Below, one piece after another: positions 57,540 through 64,000 of a DNA stretch of 64,000 nt (its first letter is position 1; every line of letters starts with the position of its first letter). The stretch is from Lineus longissimus (lineage: Eukaryota; Nemertea; Pilidiophora; Heteronemertea; Lineidae): positions 13,766,109 through 13,830,108 of the forward strand of contig NC_088325.1 of the NCBI RefSeq assembly GCF_910592395.1. The letters run 5' to 3'. Position numbers and translations under genes: made by a program. Under the pieces are notes generated by a model that made no database searches, was not told the DNA's origin, and saw only the letters and a list, made by a program, of their open reading frames with translations.

Positions 57540-60500
57540 ATGGAATTGCTGCTGAGACCGCGGTATCTCTTGCTGGCTTTGTTCACGATAGTGGCGTTAA
57601 CATCAGGTGAGTAATTAGTGACAGAATTCGTTTTGAATAACCAGACCCGGATCAAAATTAGTGCTTTCAGTTCAGTTTGTCTCGAAGGTTAAAACGTCAA
57701 ACATGTCAGGTTGTCCAAACAAGATAATGCCAACGTTGGTGTCAAAATTGGTTTTGAACAACGGCCGGTGTAGAAGTTTAAAATGTCCTAGGATAAAATG
57801 TCCGGGAACAAAGGATTCTATTATGCGCTGAGATATTGACGGTCATTGCCTCTATAGAACCATATGCCATAATCTGTCAGAATACAATAGGCCCGGACAC
57901 TTTTTCTAGGGGGGACACTTTTTACTTTTACACCGGGTCTTGATCTAATTAAAATTGGGGTTTTATGTTACTAGTTCAGTTCGAAAAATGTCAGATTCTA
58001 CTGATGTTTCTCGCGGTGACTAGAGAATAGGCATAGGTTCGTAAGCCTTATGAGGAGCTATGAACGACCAGAGTCTTTCAAAAAAACTTTATTTAAAAGA
58101 CACTGGAAAGCCCAAGTAATTACGTATTCAGGTATAATACTATTGAAATTTATGTAAAGCAAAATCTTCCCATATTTTAAAAACTTGTATTAACCAAGAT
58201 CACACTTGGGATATCACTGACCCGCGGGTCGATGACCGACACACGGTCACGGTTTGATGAGAATAGCGCAGCATACAAAAATCAGTTAGCTTCAAGATAG
58301 GCCTCACACGATATGAATTCAGATACATGTACAACGCATTCACTCATTTTCCCACTGTATAAATTTTGCCAGACAAAGAAAAATGGGGTCAGCTATATGA
58401 AAAACTAACAATTTTGAAAGGGGCACATATCTTTCTTCATGGACCGCCAGCTGTTTAGGAGTGCTGCACTATTATAGGCCTACCTACCAAAGAAATACAG
58501 CTTGTTTATGATAGGCCTGATGCTCGCCCACTCGATAAATTATTCACCAAATATCCTGAATATGCCCTCTGAACATACACGCTATATAATCGCGGCCTTA
58601 TGCAAGACATATGACCTCAGATAATCGCGGCCTTATGCAAGACATATGTCTTGCATAAGGCCGCGATTATATAGCGTGTATGTTTTCACAGTCATGTAAC
58701 GTGTCTCTCTTTGAAGAAGAAACAAGTCATTTCAAAAGAACGAGCTACACACAATTCACAATTCACGATGTCACTTTTCACCCTCACGGCGTGTCAGTTA
58801 ACTCGTGAAAAATGAAACATGACAAGTGACAACGTGAATCCTATGTAACTCCTGCCCACTGGTTTTATTTCCTTCGGATCCATGATATGTCGAGGGTCTA
58901 AATATTATAGGCCGACACCGCCGCTACCACATTTTAACACACGATTACAGCACACGGTACAAGTAATACTAACTAAGAAACTAACTGTTTACCATAAATG
59001 GCGAGGATGGGAAACTGACTGCAGCGTTGATTCAAACTCCTTGAGCTTGCATTGTTGATGTGTTTTATACATTTTATGCATTTTATTTTCCAGACACACA
59101 CGCCCAGGGCGGGTTCTGCATTAGTAACCTTAACCCTCTCATTTGCGCCGGAACTACAACCAGATGCTGTTACTGGACGATCACCAGTGGATCATGCTGT
59201 AATAACGCAGATTATTCCGCCACCAGCTCGCGGCGTGTCCTCGGCTACACTTCCCTTTACGCGTATACTTCCTGCTACGACTTGACAAGCACCAAAAATT
59301 GTCACAGAAGCACCGATTCGCGATGTTGCTTTACGGCCCACGGAGCGTCGTCGTCGTGCTGCGATTATACCGCGTCGAAGCACACGTCGAGTCAATACAG
59401 ATTGACGGACCTCGGACCAAACAGCGCCTACATAGGGTAGGCGCATGCTTTTTCTATTCTAAAATACGTTGGTATATCTCCAATTATTGTTTCAAAGGAA
59501 AAAAATATTAGCTTCATTTTGAGTGCAGAGACTTTTGGTAACTCAACCAATACACTCCTGCATGGGTTATGAACCCAAAGCGTCGGGTCTATGTTGAGAA
59601 ACGAAAACCCTCCAGGGTGAAATTGCGTCAAAATGACCTCGCCAATTGCTTGGGATTTGACTATAGATTTAGCTTCACCCTCGAAGATTTTGGAACCTCA
59701 GCTGCCGTGTGGTTACACCACGTGTACAATGATAACTTATAGGGTCTAGTGCATTGGACATTTTCGTCAGAAGGAGCTCCTTCCCTAATGATATATTACT
59801 ACAATGAACTTGTCCGCCGTAGGGCATGTTTTGATAGTTTCTTGAACGTTTTTTTTGCAGAGCGATCGCTGGCGGTGCGGTTGGAGCGGTCATCTTCCTC
59901 ATCCTCATCATCCTCATCCCGGTTTGTGCCTGTGCAGTATGCTCGGCCAAGAAACAGGCCGCAATGGCCAACAGAGGAACAGTTGGTAAGTTTTATAAAC
60001 ATTGTGGGGGTGCCGTACTGGTTACCAATCTCCCAATGGGAGGATAGCTAGCATTTGCTCCGCCAGCGGTAACAAAGGTAGTTACCGATGGCAAGGCTTG
60101 GAGATTGACCTGTTACGGGCTCGCCGGAAACCTTTTTTTTTATTGGTTGAAATCATTCAGTGAAGAACAAGGAGCACATTTCAAATAGTCTCTAAAATTC
60201 GCTTCGCTACTTTGAAGTATTTTTTTTTAATAACAATGTTAGAATGAGGTCAAAAGTGACAAATGTTAACTTCTGTCAGGGGTCAGAACAGAATTGAAAA
60301 AATCACTTCATCGGCATCACGTTTTTTTTAGACGATTCCCTATTCTCTGGGTTTTTTTCAGGAGTGGCTGCCGTGTCCTACAATCAACCTAACCAAGGCT
60401 ACAGGAACATGGGACATAATCAAGTAGCTCCTCAACAGGGCTACGGCCAGCAGGGACCTCCGCCGGGATACACCCAACAGGCACCACCCGGCCAGATGTA

Positions 60501-60555
60501 CCCACCAGCTCAGCAATACACACCTCCTCAAAACCCAGCCTACCCTCCAAGTTAA
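57540..60555 (+). CDS. Array member 7: duplicated six-cysteine ectodomain, membrane helix, Pro-rich tail
   Basis: Exons 57540-57606, 59094-59436, 59861-59985 and 60362-60555 (phases 1-2-1) give 242 residues. Exon 1 is a signal peptide (MELLLRPRYLLLALFTIVAL) very like that of member 6. Exon 2 has the same double module: TRCCYWTITSGSCCNNADYS and SRCCFTAHGASSSCCDYTAS, with twelve cysteines in all and a Tyr/Ser linker between the halves. Exon 3 is a helix (AGGAVGAVIFLILIILIP) then VCACAVCSAKK, four cysteines at the inner face. Exon 4 is a Gln/Pro/Gly/Tyr tail with PPGYTQ and PPGQMYPP, ending NPAYPPS. The first intron (1.5 kb) contains a palindrome and a repeat copy. A poly(A) signal at 60683-60688 lies inside a 31-bp inverted repeat. 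Same unknown family as member 6. Confidence 0.9.
57765..57910 (-). repeat. Dispersed repeat, inverted partner of 55140-55280
   Basis: Located in intron 1 of array member 7; reverse-complement match over about 140 bp with scattered small differences. Confidence 0.8.
58572..58684. repeat. Palindrome with nested direct repeat
   Basis: The arm 58572-58613 (AACATACACGCTATATAATC...) is repeated in reverse complement at 58643-58684. In addition 58586-58613 is repeated directly at 58621-58648, so the centre CATATG is shared. It lies in intron 1 of array member 7. Confidence 0.92.
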
Positions 60556-62000
60556 AGGCTTTTGCCGTCAGTTAGTAGCCAAGAAAATGACACACGCTAC
60601 TGGCCTGCCATTTTTAGCAGATTTACGATGACTGAAACAGTACACCTACATTGTTGTCTTCTCATATCTATTGTGTGATATGAATAAAGACTAGCAAATG
60701 CTTTTCTCTGAAACTCCATGTACATTTACACTAGGCCTTTCTGTACAAAATTGAAGTAAAAGCATTTGCTAGTCTTTATTCATATCACCCATTATATGAC
60801 AAACCCGGCCCACTGCAATTCAGTGATCGGGAAAACTGATACATATTGTAATGCATGCATGTAGCATGCATCATGATCGACTGCGGGTGTGGCCTGGCGT
60901 TAGAAATAGGAAACAGTATAGTTGCACCAACAGTGAATATGTGAGAACGAACGGTGCAACCCTTTAAGAGTTCAACCAATGACTCAATTCGACTTAATGG
61001 TTTATCAGCGGACTGTACAAGCATGAAGAACGGCTATGGCTGTATGGACTGGCGAGATGTACAGTGAGATGGCAAGATACACCTATTGGAGATTTTATGT
61101 ACTCAACCTGATTCTCACCTTGTCTTGTGTAGTGTAGAAGAGTAGAAAATATTATCGATTTCACTAAAATTCAGTGGGACATTTTGTCTCAGTAAGTTTT
61201 TTCTTTTAAGGCGTGGAGCACATTGGAGCACCTTAAAGCACCTTAGAGACTTTCAGATCGTTTTAAGTGTCATTGATCTCCTTTTCATTAATTTGGCACG
61301 ATAAATATTCCTATATGGGCCTACTATAAATATGTTATATAGTACCAAATCATTTACTCGTAAATAATTATTTCGTATACTGTGTATTTTATTCTATTTT
61401 TTTGTTGGGGGGAGGCGTTGTCGGAACACCCCCGTTGCTGTGATAGATACATCAACATGTTTAAAGAGACAGAATATTTAAGGAATTTAAAAAAATAAAC
61501 TTGCATTCTGTCACATGAATTCTGTGATATGTTCAGCTATGTCTTAATTGTGTTTGTTTCACCTCCGTTTTGTTCACGCATGCATTATCAGACAGTAAAA
61601 TCTCAGCGCCTGCAGTCCCGCCCGTTGGATAAGGCTGCGCCATGGACCCCGGCCAGCCCCTAACATGGCACAGAGACCACCAATTTGACCCCAGACGCTG
61701 CCTATAAGTCCCCCGCCCCTTTAACTGCAAAATTGTGGACAAAACGCAGTGAATTGATTCCACATGGTCCAGTCTCTGGTCGCATATGGTGAGACCCGCC
61801 GAAAGGTTCGCCGCTGTACATACAATGCATGAGTATACAATGTAATGTGTGCATTGCATCTGCGAACTTTTGCAACAGATGCCACTATGATCAATACATG
61901 ACCAGGAACATGGTGAGATGAAAATGGTTTACTAAGCGCGAATTTGCTGCTCTAGAAGCATGAACAAAATTGACAAGGCTTATGTAAAGGAGTGCATGTC
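60556..62000. other. 3' UTR of array member 7 and spacer
   Basis: Holds the inverted repeat at 60675-60788 around the poly(A) signal. The rest is AT-rich with no gene seen. Confidence 0.5.
60675..60788. terminator. Inverted repeat carrying AATAAA on both strands
   Basis: 31-bp perfect arms (60675-60705 and 60758-60788) each contain AATAAA, on opposite strands. The plus-strand signal (60683-60688) serves array member 7; the mirrored one could end a minus-strand transcript. Confidence 0.75.
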
Positions 62001-62442
62001 TACGGTGGCTGGAAAGTGCCATCATTATTTTTTCCGGAATATTTCTTTTTTTTTAATTAACATTATTTTTCTTAAATAAAGTTGTTTTTTTAATTTCCGC
62101 CGCGTGGCGATAATTATTACCGCCGCGGCGATAATTATTTCCACCGTGCCCGAAATTATTTCCGCCGCGTGGCGATAATTATTACCGCCGCGGCGATAAT
62201 TATTTCCACCGTGCCCGAAATTATTTCCGCCGCGTGGCGATAATTATTACCGCCGCGGCGATAATTATCGCCACGCGGCGGAAATAATTTCGGGCACAGC
62301 GGAAATAATTATCGCCGCGGCGGTAATAATTATCGCCACGCGGCGGAAATTAAAAAAACAACTTTATTTAAGAAAAATAATGTTAATTAAAAAGAAAGAA
62401 ATATTCCGGAAAAAATAATGATGGCACTTTCCAGCCACCGTA
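62001..62442. mobile_element. Foldback/MITE element, 442 bp, nearly a complete palindrome, 6-bp target duplication
   Basis: The ends TACGGTGGCTGGAAAGTGCC and its complement are flanked by CATGTC on both sides (61995-62000 and 62443-62448). The element is an almost perfect inverted repeat over its whole length, with an internal tandem unit of about 60 bp built from CCGCCGCG, GATAATTATT and CCGAAATTATT. No coding capacity. Confidence 0.93.
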
Positions 62443-62448
62443 CATGTC

Positions 62449-63321
62449 AGGTATCTTTTCGTTCAGTTAATAACACGCACCATGCTTCGAAAGATCTGGT
62501 CTGATGACAAGAAAGCCGGTTCAAGAGAGCTGAGAGGAATACTGGCTGGAGGACACAAGCCAACTGCAAAAACGATCTGGCTCTACGATCGGCCTCTCTA
62601 GGACAGCCGACTCTTGTGCATTGATCGACCACTGGCGAAATATCTAGCGTGCATCTCATACTATTCGGAAGCGCCGGCAAGAAAGGGAGCGAATACCGTT
62701 TTGTTGTTCAGTTGGCATTACGGCATTCTGTGCATGGAGGAACTGAAAGTTTGAAATAAGTCAACAGTTTCAGGATAAATGACTGCTGTCATTAACCCAT
62801 TGAAAATGTCATCATCGAATAATATTGACTCAGCTGATATTATTCCTCGACATATCAATTTTATTTGATACTTAGCATTTTGCCATCTGCTGGTGTTGAC
62901 GGAATTAACTTAGTGTCGATCGCGTGCATGGCAGTTGTACATAGGTTTACTGAATAAAAGTTTTCATCAGGCCCACACTTGAGGCAATAACAGAACGTTG
63001 CCGCTTGACGACAACAACTGCTCATTCTGACAATTCCGGAAGCAATATCGATCGGAACTCACCCCCAGGGACTCCTGATTTGCTCGAATCTCTTATGAGC
63101 ACGGATGCGACAGGATTTGACAGAATTTGACACTTTTGATTGGATAAAACGACCGGAAATAGCCAAAATTCTGCTTCGAGAAATCCCAGAATGTAAAGTT
63201 GGTCGAATTTACCAGCTTGGAATCTGTAGTACTAGTAGTACCAACCACCACAGGCTCGGATTTTCTTATAGGGCCTATAGAAGCGTTCAACTGAGCAAAG
63301 TAGAGACCAACTCTTACCAAA
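62449..63321. other. Spacer with a dispersed repeat copy
   Basis: 62500-62615 resembles 10960-11055 (GAGAGGAATACTGGCT, GGACAC, CTAGGACAGCCGACT). No gene seen on either strand. Confidence 0.5.
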
Positions 63322-63877
63322 ATGGTTCTTGAGTGTCCGCCCCTGTTTGCCAGTGGCTGGGTTCTCAAGGAGTGTGGTTTGGAAACCTGTCTTGCCGAGG
63401 AATGCAGGTAAGTCCAAAACTAATCATACCATGGCAAGCCATCGCATGATACTCCCATGTCATATAAGAAATCGAGAGGCGGAGTATATTGAAATCACAG
63501 GTGCCAGGATGGCCACAAAAACTACCTCTTTTATTCAAAAAACGCTAAGGATCATTCACTAAAACGTTTTTCTCGTCTTTCCGCAACAAAGGCTCTCATT
63601 GGTAAATGTCATTTTTCATTTTTGAAAAACCGCTGCGACGTGACATGACACTTGTGAAAATCGTACATTCTATATAGCCTATAGCGTAAATCTATTCCTT
63701 TATTTCAGACTAGATGGCGGGTTTGTGGTAGGCATATTCGCAGCTATCATTATCATCACTGTGGGAATATTCGGTTGCTATTTGCTGTTTCTGAACTCAA
63801 AAGAGAAGAAGGAAAACCAGAGGAAAGCTAATGGGCCGCGGATGCCTCGGCCGCAGAAAAAGGGAGTTTTTGTTTAA
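63322..63877 (+). CDS. Short single-pass membrane protein, possible divergent array member 8
   Basis: Two exons, 63322-63407 and 63709-63877, give 84 residues. The first encodes a 28-residue N terminus with four cysteines (LECPP, KECGLETCLAEEC). An in-frame TAG at 63301 supports the ATG at 63322 unless an upstream exon is spliced in. The second encodes a helix (VVGIFAAIIIITVGIFGCYLLF) and a short basic tail rich in Lys/Arg, ending at TAA 63875-63877. The membrane exon is entered in phase 2, as in the other array members, but there is no cleavable signal and no Pro-rich tail exon. It may be a degenerate member or an unrelated small membrane protein; a missed upstream exon is possible. Confidence 0.55.
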
Positions 63878-64000
63878 ATTGCTTGTTGGAGTAGGACGCG
63901 TGCCTCGACCCCCAGGAAATAGTCTCGGATTTTTCATTGGTTGTGTTGTGTTGTGTAGTACAGTAAAGTTTATTGTCGGGTACACAGGTTTGTAACGTTA

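Noticed and set aside
62001-62442. CRISPR-like repeat/spacer array
   Set aside because: The regular units are part of a palindromic transposable element in a eukaryotic genome; there are no unique spacers.

Overview
This is a window of an animal nuclear genome. Genes are split by many GT-AG introns, the proteins are metazoan (Capicua, a ZDHHC3/7-type palmitoyltransferase, TRAPPC4, a polycystin-1-like receptor-channel, an Ig/FN3 adhesion protein), and introns and spacers are full of small repeats, foldback elements and TACATGTA-rich satellite. Compact introns, extracellular TSP1/PLAT combinations and a lineage-specific gene cluster point to a marine invertebrate. The frequent TAGGCCTA-like words would fit an echinoderm or another non-vertebrate, but I cannot fix the phylum from sequence alone. 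All exon models come from reading splice sites and reading frames by eye.

Layout. 1-3615 (+): the last ten exons of capicua, ending in the conserved C1 motif. 3616-7700: its probable 3' UTR and spacer, with a long hairpin. 9124-13050 (-): a seven-exon ZDHHC3/7-like palmitoyltransferase. Its UGA stop is followed in frame by about 358 further open codons with a 48-bp tandem repeat. 13051-13276: a 226-bp shared promoter. 13277-15166 (+): TRAPPC4, complete. 16472-31887 (+): 29 exons of a polycystin-1-like protein with a first PLAT domain, eight TSP1 repeats, a GAIN-like region with an atypical GPS, a second PLAT domain and a polycystin channel. My exon sum is exactly in frame (2,357 residues, first exon missing). 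32369-35262 (-): the 3' part of an Ig-Ig-FN3 single-pass membrane protein, convergent with the polycystin.

36399-63877 (+): the most unusual region, a tandem array of seven or eight same-strand genes for small single-pass membrane proteins. The complete members share one plan (signal peptide exon / Cys- or Tyr-rich ectodomain exon / transmembrane exon / Pro-rich cytoplasmic tail exon) and one intron phase series (1-2-1). One member looks like the Shisa/CYYR1/WBP1 type. Three carry a duplicated six-cysteine module that I do not recognise from any named family. One has lost all ectodomain cysteines and become tyrosine-rich. Tails carry PPxY-type WW ligands and often end in a shared PAYPP motif. 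This array is the best candidate for an undescribed system.

Repeats include a 25-bp satellite, a 5S-rRNA-derived SINE-like element in two tandem copies, two long foldback elements (one with a perfect 6-bp target duplication), tRNA-like SINE fragments, a LINE remnant and several dispersed intronic repeats. Functional links between genes are inference only: the palmitoyltransferase and TRAPPC4 both serve the Golgi/secretory route and share a promoter, and the array proteins look like cell-surface proteins whose tails could recruit WW-domain (Nedd4-type) ligases.
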